Below the pieces are notes generated by a model. That model made no database searches, was not told where the DNA came from, and saw nothing but the letters and a program-made list of their open reading frames with translations. The position numbers were made by a program, and so were the translations under genes. From Mycolicibacterium senegalense (GTDB lineage Bacteria > Actinomycetota > Actinomycetes > Mycobacteriales > Mycobacteriaceae), in assembly GCF_019645875.1 (NCBI RefSeq), contig NZ_CP081000.1, positions 2,418,001 through 2,482,000 of the forward strand: a DNA stretch of 64,000 nucleotides, written 5' to 3'. Positions 22,387 through 31,095 of this stretch are shown here, in pieces (the stretch's first letter is position 1; every line of letters begins with the position of its first letter).

Positions 22387-22956
22387 CTACTGCTTGGGCT
22401 GTTCGGGGTACTCGATGGTCTGCGTGGTGTCGTCGACGTGCTCGGCGGCGCCACTGGCGGTCACCGCGGCGAACACGTCGGTGTCAGCGCGGTCGTCGGC
22501 GGCCAGACCGTGGTGGCGCTGGCGGGGCATCGGCGGGGCGTTGCGATCCACCAGCCAACGGCCGACCGTCACGCCGCCCACACCGAGCAGGAACACCAGC
22601 AGCGCGGTGAACGCGGCGAAGGTGGTGACCTCGTTGAGCAGCGCATCGGTGTAGAGGCTCTTGTAGAAGAGCCCGATGAACCACGCCACCGCGCCACTGA
22701 CGACGCCCGCGAACAGGCCGGCGATCAGCCAGGTAATCGCGAGATCGGAACGGCGATCCGGATCCGGATTGGCGCGGGCGTCGGCCTGGCCGTCGAACAG
22801 GCCCCAGATCAGCACCCCGATCCCGAACAACGTGACCAGCCCCAGGCTGAACCAGGTGGCGTTACCCGGCGAGGCGTTGATCAGTGCTCCCTGCAGTAAG
22901 CGCACGATGACCATCGCTGTTGCGAACACCACTCCGCGCAGTAACCACTTGCTCAT
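22387..22956 (-). CDS. B-4DMT family transporter-like membrane protein (Rv2536-like)
   Basis: A 189-residue protein with four hydrophobic segments, around residues 5-25, 37-53, 74-96 and 110-131, followed by a hydrophilic acidic tail ending TIEYPEQPKQ. The four-helix layout and its place between the aro genes and pepQ match Rv2536, annotated in other genomes as a B-4DMT family (small multidrug/metabolite-like) transporter. Function unproven. It is divergent from pepQ with a 33-bp gap. Confidence 0.8.
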   Translation of the reverse strand: MSKWLLRGVVFATAMVIVRLLQGALINASPGNATWFSLGLVTLFGIGVLIWGLFDGQADARANPDPDRRSDLAITWLIAGLFAGVVSGAVAWFIGLFYKSLYTDALLNEVTTFAAFTALLVFLLGVGGVTVGRWLVDRNAPPMPRQRHHGLAADDRADTDVFAAVTASGAAEHVDDTTQTIEYPEQPKQ

Positions 22957-22989
22957 GGGGGCACACTGTAGCGAGTAGCGTCACAGACC

Positions 22990-24075
22990 GTGACTATTTC
23001 CCAGCGCAGGGAACGGCTGCGGCGTCGGCTGGCGGAACAGGGCCTCGACGCGATGTTGGTAACTGACCTGGTCAACGTGCGTTACCTAGCTGGATTCACC
23101 GGTTCCAACGCGGCCCTGCTGATCCTCGCGGAGGACGCCACCCCGGTGCTGGCCACCGATGGGCGTTACCGCACGCAGGCTGCGCAGCAGTCCCCGGACG
23201 CCGAAGTCGTCATCGAGCGGGCCTGCGGCTCGCATCTGGCCGGGCGGGCCGCGAGCTGCGGGGCGCTGCGGCTCGGTTTCGAGAGCCACGTGGTGACCGT
23301 GGATGCCTTCGCCGCGATGAAGAAAGCGAGCGGCGACACCGTCGACTGGGTCCGTGCGGCCGGCACCGTGGAGGCCCTGCGCGAGGTCAAGGACGCCGGC
23401 GAGATCGCCATGCTGCGGTTGGCCTGCGAGGCCGCCGATGCGGCCCTGACGGATCTGCTGGAGCGGGGTGGCTTACGGCCCGGACGCACCGAGCGTGAGG
23501 TGCGCAACGAGCTGGAAGCGTTGATGCTCGACCACGGCGCCGACGGGCCGTCCTTCGAGACGATCGTGGCGACAGGTGCCAACTCGGCCATTCCGCACCA
23601 CCGGCCCACCGATGCGGTGCTGGCCGCCGGCGACTTCGTGAAGATCGATTTCGGGGCGCTGGTGGAGGGCTACCACTCCGACATGACGCGCACGTTCGTG
23701 CTGGGGCCGGCGGCCCAGTGGCAGCGCGACATCTACGACCTGGTGGCCACAGCACAGCGAGCCGGCAGCGACGCGCTGGCTCCCGGCGTTTCGCTGAGCG
23801 CCGTTGACGCCGCATCGCGCCAGGTCATCGCCGATGCCGGGTACGGCGACAACTTCGGACACGGCCTCGGGCACGGCGTCGGACTGCAGATCCACGAAGC
23901 GCCGGGAATCAACGCCGCCGCCGCCGGTACACTGCTTGCTGGCTCTGCGGTCACCGTTGAGCCAGGTGTCTACTTGCCCGATCGCGGCGGTGTCCGGATC
24001 GAGGACACCCTGGTCGTCGGAGAGGCGGCACCCGACCTGCTTACCCGGTTCCCCAAGGAACTGGCCATTTTGTGA
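22990..24075 (+). CDS. pepQ: Xaa-Pro aminopeptidase / M24 family metallopeptidase PepQ
   Basis: A 361-residue M24 peptidase releasing N-terminal residues next to proline. An N-terminal creatinase-like domain (residues 1-~130) precedes the pita-bread catalytic domain. The metal ligands appear in DFGALVEGYHSDMTRTF (two Asp), FGHGLGHGVGLQIHE (His), VTVEPGVYLP (Glu) and GGVRIEDTLVV (Glu). The start is GTG 22990. efp follows after 24 bp, so both may share a transcript. Corresponds to Rv2535c. Confidence 0.93.
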   Translation: MTISQRRERLRRRLAEQGLDAMLVTDLVNVRYLAGFTGSNAALLILAEDATPVLATDGRYRTQAAQQSPDAEVVIERACGSHLAGRAASCGALRLGFESHVVTVDAFAAMKKASGDTVDWVRAAGTVEALREVKDAGEIAMLRLACEAADAALTDLLERGGLRPGRTEREVRNELEALMLDHGADGPSFETIVATGANSAIPHHRPTDAVLAAGDFVKIDFGALVEGYHSDMTRTFVLGPAAQWQRDIYDLVATAQRAGSDALAPGVSLSAVDAASRQVIADAGYGDNFGHGLGHGVGLQIHEAPGINAAAAGTLLAGSAVTVEPGVYLPDRGGVRIEDTLVVGEAAPDLLTRFPKELAIL

Positions 24076-24099
24076 CAAAAGCTTAGGAGCTACACCCTC

Positions 24100-24663
24100 A
24101 TGGCATCGACTGCCGACTTCAAGAACGGGCTCGTCCTGCAGATCGACGGACAGCTGTGGCAGATCGTCGAATTCCAGCACGTCAAGCCCGGTAAGGGTCC
24201 GGCCTTCGTGCGGACGAAGCTGAAGAACGTGGTGTCCGGCAAGGTCGTCGACAAGACCTACAACGCCGGCGTCAAGGTGGAGACCGCCACCGTCGACCGG
24301 CGCGACGCCACCTACCTGTACCGCGACGGCAGCGACTTCGTCTTCATGGATTCCGAGGACTTCAACCAGCATCCGCTGTCGGAGGCACTCGTCGGACGGT
24401 TGGCCGACTTCCTGCTGGAGAGCATGCCGGTGCAGATCGCCTTCCACGACGGTGTTCCGCTGTACCTGGAATTGCCGGTGTCGGTCGAGCTTGAGGTTTC
24501 CCACACCGAGCCCGGCTTGCAGGGCGACCGCTCCAGCGCCGGCACCAAGCCCGCGACGATGGAGACCGGCGCCGAGATCCAGGTGCCGCTGTTCATCAAC
24601 ACCGGCGACAAGCTCAAGGTCGATACCCGCGACGGCAGCTACCTCGGCCGCGTGAATGGCTGA
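24100..24663 (+). CDS. efp: Elongation factor P
   Basis: The 187-residue EF-P relieves ribosome stalling at polyproline stretches. The three beta-barrel domains are recognisable: KOW-like N-domain with [18 protein letters not shown] (the tip loop carries Lys at the usual modification position), the OB domain and the C-terminal OB domain with [40 protein letters not shown] 24100 follows AGGAG. nusB begins 2 bp after the stop. The polyproline-type gene products in this window (for example the one at 56734) would be natural clients. Confidence 0.97.
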   Translation: MASTADFKNGLVLQIDGQLWQIVEFQHVKPGKGPAFVRTKLKNVVSGKVVDKTYNAGVKVETATVDRRDATYLYRDGSDFVFMDSEDFNQHPLSEALVGRLADFLLESMPVQIAFHDGVPLYLELPVSVELEVSHTEPGLQGDRSSAGTKPATMETGAEIQVPLFINTGDKLKVDTRDGSYLGRVNG

Positions 24664-24665
24664 CC

Positions 24666-25154
24666 ATGCCTGACCGCCGTGGTGACCGGGGCCGGCACCA
24701 GGCCCGCAAGCGCGCCGTGGATCTGCTGTTCGAGGCCGAGGCGCGCGGCCTGACACCGGAGGCGGTGGCCGACGGCCGGGCCGCGCTGGCCGAGGACCAG
24801 GCCGACGTCACCCCGCTCAATCCCTACACGGTGTCGGTGGCCCGCGGTGTCACCGAACACGCCGCCCACATCGACGATCTCATCTCGGCGCATCTGCAGG
24901 GCTGGACGTTGGAGCGGCTGCCCGCCGTCGACCGCGCCATCCTGCGCGTGGCGGTCTGGGAACTGCTGCACGCCGAGGATGTTCCAGAGCCCGTCGCGGT
25001 GGACGAAGCCGTCGAACTCGCCAAAGAGCTGTCCACCGATGAATCGCCTGGATTCGTCAACGGGGTGCTGGGCCAGGTGATGCTGGTGACTCCGCAGATC
25101 CGGGCCGCCGCTGCCGCCGTGCAGGGTGCGGTTCAGGACCGGCCCGAACAGTAG
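24666..25154 (+). CDS. nusB: Transcription antitermination factor NusB
   Basis: A 162-residue all-helical protein that binds boxA RNA with NusE to promote rRNA antitermination. The conserved [38 protein letters not shown] and [30 protein letters not shown] segments are present. ATG 24666 is 2 bp after efp. A short hairpin (25169-25185) follows, and the M. tuberculosis-like gene order stops here. Confidence 0.95.
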   Translation: MPDRRGDRGRHQARKRAVDLLFEAEARGLTPEAVADGRAALAEDQADVTPLNPYTVSVARGVTEHAAHIDDLISAHLQGWTLERLPAVDRAILRVAVWELLHAEDVPEPVAVDEAVELAKELSTDESPGFVNGVLGQVMLVTPQIRAAAAAVQGAVQDRPEQ

Positions 25155-25168
25155 GAACCCGAAGACCT

Positions 25169-25185
25169 GTCCCGAACATCGGGAC
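25169..25185 (+). terminator. Small hairpin after nusB
   Basis: GTCCCGA, 3-nt loop, TCGGGAC lies 15 bp after the nusB stop. A perfect 7-bp stem with no T-run; a plausible but weak terminator for the pepQ-efp-nusB transcript. Confidence 0.45.
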
Positions 25186-25207
25186 CGTCGGTGCTGTGCG
25201 GTGCCAC

Positions 25208-25243
25208 GATGTTGTTACGTGTGGTGACACACGTAACAACATC
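25208..25243. promoter_or_regulatory. 36-bp palindrome upstream of the molybdopterin oxidoreductase
   Basis: Perfect 16-bp arms GATGTTGTTACGTGTG (25208-25223) and CACACGTAACAACATC (25228-25243) flank a 4-nt GTGA spacer. The right arm abuts the GGAGG ribosome binding site (25244-25248) of the gene starting at 25255. This would be either a strong operator for a dimeric regulator, or an mRNA hairpin that sits against the ribosome binding site. No T-run follows, and it precedes rather than ends a gene. Confidence 0.7.
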
Positions 25244-25254
25244 GGAGGCCGCTG

Positions 25255-27504
25255 ATGGGACACGAGCCTGGGCAGATCGCGGACATCGGCGCGGACGGCC
25301 TGCATCTGCATGCCTGCCCGCTGTGTGAGGCCATGTGCGGCTTGGAGATCCAAGTCTCCGCCGGCAAGGTGGCCGGCGTTCGGCCGAACAAGTCCGACCA
25401 GTGGAGTGCGGGGCACATTTGCCCGAAAGGCGCGTCGCTGGCCGCGCTGCACGACGATCCGGACCGGATCCGCCGGCCGATGATCAAGGTCGACGGCGAA
25501 TGGCACGAGGTCGACTGGGACACCGCTTTCCGGCGCTGCACTGAACTGCTCGCTCCCGTCATCGAGAAGTACGGCATCGGCGCGGTCGCGGCCTACACCG
25601 GAAACCCGCTGGCCCATTCGTTTTCGTTGTCGCGGTACTCGGCGGTGCTGCTCGGCCTGTCCGGCATGCCGATCACCTATTCGCCGGGCACCATCGACCA
25701 GTGGCCGAAAAACCTGTCGTCGCACCTGATGTACGGCAGCTGGTGGGCCTTCCCGACACCGGACATCCAGCGCACCGATCTGCTGGTGGTGATGGGCGCC
25801 AACCCCGCGGCCTCGCAAGGATCGCTCTTGGCCGCCCCAGACGTGATGGGCATCATCGCCGGTATCCGCAAGCGAGGCAAGGTGATCGTCATCGATCCGG
25901 TGCGCACGGCCACCGCCACCAAGGCTGACGAGTGGTTGCCGATCACGCCCGGCACCGACGCGGCACTGTTGCTCGGGATCGTCCACACCGTGTTCGACGA
26001 AGGCCTGGTCAATCTCGGTGAGTTGGCACGCCACCTCGACGGGGTGTCGACCCTGCAGCAGGCGGCGGCCGATTGGTCGCCCGAAAGAGTCTCAGCCGCA
26101 ACGGGTATCGATGCCGACCGGATTCGCGGGCTGGCCCGCGAGCTGGCCGGTACGCCGCGGGCGGTGGTCTACGGCCGGATCGGCACGTGCAACCAGGAGT
26201 TCGGCAGCCTGGCCAGCTGGCTGGTCGACGTGGTCAACATCGTCACCGGACATTTCGATACCCCCGGCGGCGCCATGTTCGCCACCCCGACCGCGTGGAC
26301 GGTCACCAGCCAAACGATCCCGGGCCTGGAGGACGGCGCACCCAACTTCGGCCGCTACCGCACCCGGGTCCGCGGAGCCAAAGAAGTGATGGGCCAGGTT
26401 CCGGTGTCCTGCATGCTCGAAGAGATCGTCACACCCGGCGAAGGGCAACTGAAGGCACTGATCACCGTGGCGGGCAACCCCGTGCTGTCCACCCCGGGCG
26501 GTGACAAGCTCGACGAGGCGCTATCGCAGTTGGACGCGATGATCTCGGTGGATCTCTGGCTCAACGAAACCACCCGGCACGCCGACGTCATCCTGCCCGG
26601 TGCCTCGGCGCTCGAGCAGCCGCACTCCGCCGACCTTTTGCTGGGGGCGGCGATCAACAGTTTCGCCCGGTACTCACCACCGGTGTTCCATCGCGAAGAC
26701 CCCGACGCGCCAGAGGAATGGGAGATCCTGATCCGGCTGACCGGGCTGTGCACCGGAACACCGGCTGAGGACGTCGACATCGCCGCGCTCGACGACGGCT
26801 GGTTCGACTACCTGTGCTTCACCCAGGGCCTCGACGGTGCCGAGATCCGCAAGCACTACGACCACGGCGGGCCCGAGCGGATGCTCGATCTGACGCTGCG
26901 CACCGCCGCTTTCGGAGACCGGTACGGCGAGAACCCCGACGGGCTGACGCTGGACAAGCTCAAGGTGCATCCCGACGGAATAAACTTCGGCCCCATGGTG
27001 CCTCGGGTACCGGAGGTGCTCGGCACCGCCGACAAGAAGATCCGGCTGGCGCCGCAATACCTGCTCGACGACCTGCCACGACTGGCCGACCGGCTCGATC
27101 GAGCCCCCGACGACCTGGTCTTGGTGAGCCGGCGGCACCTACGCTCCAACAACTCCTGGTTGCACAACGTCGGCCCGCTGATGAAGGGCCGCGACCGGTG
27201 CACCCTGCTGATGCACGGTCAGGATGCGGCCTCACGCGGTATCGCCGACGGCGACCATGCGGAAGTGGCCTCGGCAGCGGGCAAGATCGTGGTGCCGGTC
27301 GAGGTGACCGATGCGATCAAGCCTGGTGTGGTGTCGATGCCGCACGGTTGGGGCCACGGTCGGCCCGGCACCCGGCTGGCGGTCGCCAACGCCTCACCCG
27401 GGGTCAACACCAACGTCTTGTCGCTGCCCGACTTCATCGACGAGCCTTCGGGAAACGGTGCACTCAACGGCATCCCGGTCACGGTCAGCCGCACAACGGT
27501 ATAG
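25255..27504 (+). CDS. Molybdopterin-dependent oxidoreductase (DMSO-reductase superfamily)
   Basis: A 749-residue protein of the formate dehydrogenase/assimilatory nitrate reductase branch. The N-terminal [4Fe-4S] motif is C21-x2-C24-x3-C28-x27-C56 (HACPLCEAMCGL, GHICPKG). MGD-binding landmarks follow: DTAFRRCTEL, VVMGANPAASQGS, IDPVRTATATKADEWLPITPGTDAALLLG, VDLWLNETTRHADVILPGAS and the C-terminal MLMHGQDAASRGIADGD-like domain. No Cys or Sec is evident at the usual Mo-ligand stretch, which reads GTIDQWP (D148). No twin-arginine signal is seen, so it is probably cytoplasmic. Electron partner and substrate are unknown; the ferredoxin gene at 28570 is a candidate. Confidence 0.88.
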   Translation: MGHEPGQIADIGADGLHLHACPLCEAMCGLEIQVSAGKVAGVRPNKSDQWSAGHICPKGASLAALHDDPDRIRRPMIKVDGEWHEVDWDTAFRRCTELLAPVIEKYGIGAVAAYTGNPLAHSFSLSRYSAVLLGLSGMPITYSPGTIDQWPKNLSSHLMYGSWWAFPTPDIQRTDLLVVMGANPAASQGSLLAAPDVMGIIAGIRKRGKVIVIDPVRTATATKADEWLPITPGTDAALLLGIVHTVFDEGLVNLGELARHLDGVSTLQQAAADWSPERVSAATGIDADRIRGLARELAGTPRAVVYGRIGTCNQEFGSLASWLVDVVNIVTGHFDTPGGAMFATPTAWTVTSQTIPGLEDGAPNFGRYRTRVRGAKEVMGQVPVSCMLEEIVTPGEGQLKALITVAGNPVLSTPGGDKLDEALSQLDAMISVDLWLNETTRHADVILPGASALEQPHSADLLLGAAINSFARYSPPVFHREDPDAPEEWEILIRLTGLCTGTPAEDVDIAALDDGWFDYLCFTQGLDGAEIRKHYDHGGPERMLDLTLRTAAFGDRYGENPDGLTLDKLKVHPDGINFGPMVPRVPEVLGTADKKIRLAPQYLLDDLPRLADRLDRAPDDLVLVSRRHLRSNNSWLHNVGPLMKGRDRCTLLMHGQDAASRGIADGDHAEVASAAGKIVVPVEVTDAIKPGVVSMPHGWGHGRPGTRLAVANASPGVNTNVLSLPDFIDEPSGNGALNGIPVTVSRTTV

Positions 27505-27507
27505 CTG

Positions 27508-27648
27508 CTAGCGCTGCGGGGGAACCAGTAGTTCCTCGGGGTGGAAGTGGTGGTTGATGGTGTCTTGGCCGGTGTCCATCAGCGGTGGTGGGTGCCAGTG
27601 GATGCGGCCGGTGTCGGGGTCGACGTTGGTACCCAAACGACGTTTCGA
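27508..27648 (-). pseudogene. Remnant of a DUF222/HNH endonuclease (13E12-type) gene, 3' end only
   Basis: The minus strand encodes an open fragment of about 46 codons. It reads LGTNVDPDTGRIHWHPPP, then LMDTGQDTINHHFHPEELL, then a short tail before TAG at 27508-27510. This is the characteristic C-terminus of DUF222/HNH proteins of the mycobacterial 13E12 repeat family. Upstream of the fragment a TGA (27649-27651) closes the frame and no HNH or DUF222 domain remains. It is a broken leftover of a multicopy element, located just after the molybdopterin oxidoreductase. Confidence 0.7.
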
Positions 27649-27814
27649 TCATCGCGATTTGTAAATTCTCGCCAGGGCCGAGGTGGCGCAATACGAGCCG
27701 CGACGGCGGTTTCGGCAGGTACCGAGCGTCGGTTGGCGGCGCAATCAGTTAACCTGCGCAAACGGTCGATTCGCCGCACTGCGGCACCCTGGAATCGCCC
27801 CTTACCGTGAGTGC

Positions 27815-28573
27815 GTGTCGTCGCAGCCCGAAGCCCATCCCGTGTCGCTGCCCAGTCGCCGTGCGCGCGCCGATCAGGCCCGCCAGGTGGCCGACGTTCT
27901 GCGCCACCAGATCTACGAAGGCACCTACGACCGGGCGCTGCCGTCCGAGGCGGAACTGGCCGCCGAATTCTTCGTCTCGCGCAACACCATCCGCGAAGCC
28001 CTGGCCGTTCTCAAGAACGAGGGGCTGATCGACCGTGGCACCAAGGTGGGCACGCACGTAGCGGCCAGAAAATACGATCACGGCCTGGATGCGCTGGTGG
28101 GCCTGAAGGAGACGTTCAAGGACTACGGCGACGTCCGCAACGAAGTCCGGGCCGTGCAGCGGCTGTCCGCCCCGCCTGCGGTGGCCCGAAAGCTCGCGCT
28201 CGAACCCGGCGCGCAGGTGGTCTTCATCGAGCGCTTGCGATATCTCGCCGACCTGCCGCTGTCGCTCGATCTGACCTATCTGACGCCCCAGATCGGTGAG
28301 CAGGTGATCGAACATGCGCTGGAGAGCAACGACATCTTCGCGCTCATCGAACGGGTCAGTGGGCGCCGGCTGGGTGGGGCAAGCCTTGCCCTGGAAGCGG
28401 TTTCGGCTGACGCACACACGGCGGCCACGTTGCAGGTGCCCGCCGGATCGGCCCTGTTGATGTCGGAACGGCTGACCAGTCTGGATGACGGCACACCCGT
28501 CGACCTGGAGTACATCAGGATGCGTGGTGACCGAATCACCATGCGCGGCAACCTCGTTAGGAGAGACGCATGA
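27815..28573 (+). CDS. GntR family regulator, HutC/UTRA type
   Basis: A 252-residue transcription factor. The N-terminal winged helix covers residues ~15-80 (RQVADVLRHQIYEGTYDRALPSEAELAAEFFVSRNTIREALAVLKNEGLIDRG in order). The UTRA effector domain follows (VFIERLRYLADLPLSLDLTYL through LEYIRMRGDRITMRGNLVRR). GTG 27815 is used, with GTG 27842 as an alternative. Its TGA overlaps the ferredoxin ATG (ATGA at 28570-28573), so it heads the transporter/flavoprotein operon and probably controls it, sensing the imported substrate or a derivative. Confidence 0.9.
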   Translation: MSSQPEAHPVSLPSRRARADQARQVADVLRHQIYEGTYDRALPSEAELAAEFFVSRNTIREALAVLKNEGLIDRGTKVGTHVAARKYDHGLDALVGLKETFKDYGDVRNEVRAVQRLSAPPAVARKLALEPGAQVVFIERLRYLADLPLSLDLTYLTPQIGEQVIEHALESNDIFALIERVSGRRLGGASLALEAVSADAHTAATLQVPAGSALLMSERLTSLDDGTPVDLEYIRMRGDRITMRGNLVRRDA

Positions 28574-28797
28574 CACTGGTCAATCAGCGCGCCGATGTTC
28601 CGGTGACCATCGACGAATCCCTGTGTATCGAGGGCTGCACCTTGTGCGTCGACGTGTGCCCACTGGATTCGCTGGCCATCAATCCGGAGAACGGCAAGGC
28701 CTTCATGCATGTCGACGAGTGCTGGTACTGCGGGCCCTGCGCGGCCCGCTGTCCCACCGGCGCCGTGACCGTCAACATGCCCTATCTCATCCGCTAG
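28570..28797 (+). CDS. Two-cluster [4Fe-4S] ferredoxin, AprB-like
   Basis: A 75-residue ferredoxin. The first cluster motif is CIEGCTLCVDVCP (C-x3-C-x2-C-x3-CP, one residue longer than usual in the first gap) and the second is CWYCGPCAARCP (C-x2-C-x2-C-x3-CP). The second half, ending GAVTVNMPYLIR, resembles AprB, the electron-transfer subunit of APS reductase. Its partner is presumably the AprA-like flavoprotein at 31838. It is translationally coupled to the GntR gene. Confidence 0.9.
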   Translation: MTLVNQRADVPVTIDESLCIEGCTLCVDVCPLDSLAINPENGKAFMHVDECWYCGPCAARCPTGAVTVNMPYLIR

Positions 28798-28807
28798 AGG
28801 ACCCGAT

Positions 28808-30238
28808 GTGAAAACAGCCCTGATCGCTCTCACCGCCGGTCTCACGCTCGCGACCGCCGGTTGCTCGCTGGACTCGGCGACGAAATCGGCCGATACCGTC
28901 GACGTCGTCGTCGGTTACCAGTCCAAGACCATCAACACCGTCACCGCGGGAACGTTGTTGCGCGCCCAGGGATACCTGGAGCGTCGCCTGGCCGACATCA
29001 CCACCCGCACCGGCACGAAGTACAACGTGACGTGGCAGGACTACGACACGGGCGCACCCATCACCGCGCAGATGGTGGCCGAGAAAATCGACATCGGCTC
29101 GATGGGCGACTACCCGATGCTCATCAACGGGTCCAAGACCCAGGCCAACGAACGCGCCAAGACCGAGATCGTATCGGTCACGGGATACAACCCGAAGGGC
29201 GCGCTGAACATGGTTGTGGTGGCCCCGGATTCGCCGGCCAAGTCGTTGACGGACCTGGCCGGGAAGAAGGTTTCGGCCAGTGTCGGATCGGCCGGCCACG
29301 GCATGCTCGTGCAGGCCCTGGGCAAGGCCGGGATCGATGCCAAGACCGGTGTCGAGGTGCTCAATCAACAGCCACAGGTCGGCGCGTCATCGCTGGAATC
29401 CGGACAGGTCCAGGCGCTCTCACAGTTCGTGGCCTGGCCAGGTCTGTTGGTTCAACAGGGCAAGGCAAAGCTCCTTTACGACGGTGCCGAACTCAACTAC
29501 CCGACCCTGCACGGGGTGGTGGTGCGCCGGGCATACGCGGCTGAGCACCCGGAGGTGCTCGACGCGTTCCTGCAGGCCCAACTCGATGCCACCGACTTCC
29601 TCAACACCAAGCCGTTGGAGGCCGCCCGCCTGGTGGCCGAGGGCAGTGGGTTGCCGCAGGAGGTGGTCTACCTGTACAACGGCCCGGGTGGCACCTCGTT
29701 CGACACCACGCTCAAGCCGTCTCTGGTCGATGCACTCAAAGGTGATGTGCCCTATCTGAAGTCGATCGACAACTTCGCCGACCTCGACGTCGCCGGGTTC
29801 GTTCAGGACGGCCCGCTCCGCGCGGCGTACTCGGCGCGCGGTGAGGACTACGACAAAGCGCTCAAGTCGAACACCAATCCTTCGCTGCTGAGCGGGACGG
29901 ACCCGGTTTGCCATACCGCTGTCGACGATCCCGCCACCGCAGGCGAACTCTGGCTCGACGGATCGGATACCACCACGCCCGCCGCGACCCCGGTCTGCCT
30001 GCTCAAGGCGATCCGACAGGCCGAGGGCGAAGGCAAGAAGGTCCGGGCCGCCTACATTTCCGATGCAGAACTGGGTACCCGCTGGTTCGCCGACAAGGCC
30101 GTGTGGGTGCGCCTGCCCGCGCCCGGAGCCGAAGGGTATCTGCCGTTCGGTACCCAGGCGGGTGCCGAACGCTATACGGCCGCTCATCCCGGTGCGGCGA
30201 TCGTCGACTACCGCCAGGCCCTGGCAGGTGCGGTATGA
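28808..30238 (+). CDS. ABC transporter substrate-binding lipoprotein with NosL-like C-terminal segment
   Basis: A 476-residue lipoprotein. The signal peptide ends in a lipobox (LATAGC, Cys19). Residues ~33-330 form a SsuA/TauA/NrtA-type periplasmic binding fold (VVVGYQSKTINTVTAGTLL, IDIGSMGDYPMLI, KVSASVGSAGHGML). Typical family members are ~320-340 residues. Here an additional ~130 residues follow, and residues ~411-470 (AAYISDAELGTRWFADKAVWVRL, LPFGTQAGAERYTAAHPGAAIVDYRQAL) resemble NosL. Substrate class is inferred as an organic or inorganic oxyanion (sulfonate/nitrate-like). The start is GTG 28808. It overlaps the permease gene by 4 bp. Confidence 0.85.
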   Translation: MKTALIALTAGLTLATAGCSLDSATKSADTVDVVVGYQSKTINTVTAGTLLRAQGYLERRLADITTRTGTKYNVTWQDYDTGAPITAQMVAEKIDIGSMGDYPMLINGSKTQANERAKTEIVSVTGYNPKGALNMVVVAPDSPAKSLTDLAGKKVSASVGSAGHGMLVQALGKAGIDAKTGVEVLNQQPQVGASSLESGQVQALSQFVAWPGLLVQQGKAKLLYDGAELNYPTLHGVVVRRAYAAEHPEVLDAFLQAQLDATDFLNTKPLEAARLVAEGSGLPQEVVYLYNGPGGTSFDTTLKPSLVDALKGDVPYLKSIDNFADLDVAGFVQDGPLRAAYSARGEDYDKALKSNTNPSLLSGTDPVCHTAVDDPATAGELWLDGSDTTTPAATPVCLLKAIRQAEGEGKKVRAAYISDAELGTRWFADKAVWVRLPAPGAEGYLPFGTQAGAERYTAAHPGAAIVDYRQALAGAV

Positions 30239-31095
30239 CCACCACCGATGCCGCTCCCGTCACGATCGGTGATCTGGGCGCTGCCCCGGAGGAGGTGGTC
30301 AGCCGGGGCCAGCGGTCGGTGTGGGCGCATCGCCTGGTCCGTCTGGTGTCGGTGGTCAGCGCAATTGTGCTGTGGCAGTTGTTGACCGCCAACAACGTCC
30401 GGTTCGGTCTGCGATTCGACACTCTGCCCACGGTCACCGAAATCACTGCGGCCCTGGTGAACAGGCTCGGCACACCGGAGTACTGGCTCGATCTCGGCCA
30501 GTCGCTCATCCGGATTCTCACCGGATTCGGCATCGCCGCCGTGGTCGGGATAATCACCGGAATCCTGTTGGGACGCACGGCCTGGTTCGCCGATATCTTC
30601 GGCCCACTCACCGAGTTGGCCCGGCCGATTCCGGCGATCGCCATGGTTCCGGTCGCGATCCTGTTGTTTCCCAGCGACGAGGCGGGGATCGTGTTCATCA
30701 CGTTCCTGGCCGCCTACTTCCCGATCATGGTCAGCGTCCGGCACGCGGTGCGCGCCCTGCCGACCATCTGGGAGGACTCGGTCCGCACGCTGGGCGGCGG
30801 CCGTCTCGACGTGCTGCGCCAGGTGGTGCTGCCCGGCATTCTGCCCGGGCTGTTCGGCGGACTCTCGGTGGGCATGGGGGTGGCCTGGATCTGCGTGATC
30901 TCGGCCGAGATGATCTCGGGACGCCTCGGTGTGGGTTACCGGACCTGGCAGGCCTACACGGTGTTGAACTATCCCGACGTGTTCGTCGGCATCATCACCA
31001 TCGGGGTGCTCGGTTTCCTGACCGCTGCGGCGGTCGAGCTGATCGGCCGCCGGGCCACCCGTTGGCTGCCGCGCGGTGAGGAGAATGTGCGATGA
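30235..31095 (+). CDS. ABC transporter permease (nitrate/sulfonate/taurine type)
   Basis: A 286-residue inner-membrane permease with about six transmembrane segments starting near residue 38. The BPD-type EAA loop is visible: EDSVRTLGGGRLDVLRQVVLPGILPGLFGG. The ATG at 30235 overlaps the substrate-binding gene (ATGA), and the stop overlaps the ATPase gene likewise. It forms the importer with the genes on either side. Confidence 0.92.
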   Translation: MTTTDAAPVTIGDLGAAPEEVVSRGQRSVWAHRLVRLVSVVSAIVLWQLLTANNVRFGLRFDTLPTVTEITAALVNRLGTPEYWLDLGQSLIRILTGFGIAAVVGIITGILLGRTAWFADIFGPLTELARPIPAIAMVPVAILLFPSDEAGIVFITFLAAYFPIMVSVRHAVRALPTIWEDSVRTLGGGRLDVLRQVVLPGILPGLFGGLSVGMGVAWICVISAEMISGRLGVGYRTWQAYTVLNYPDVFVGIITIGVLGFLTAAAVELIGRRATRWLPRGEENVR

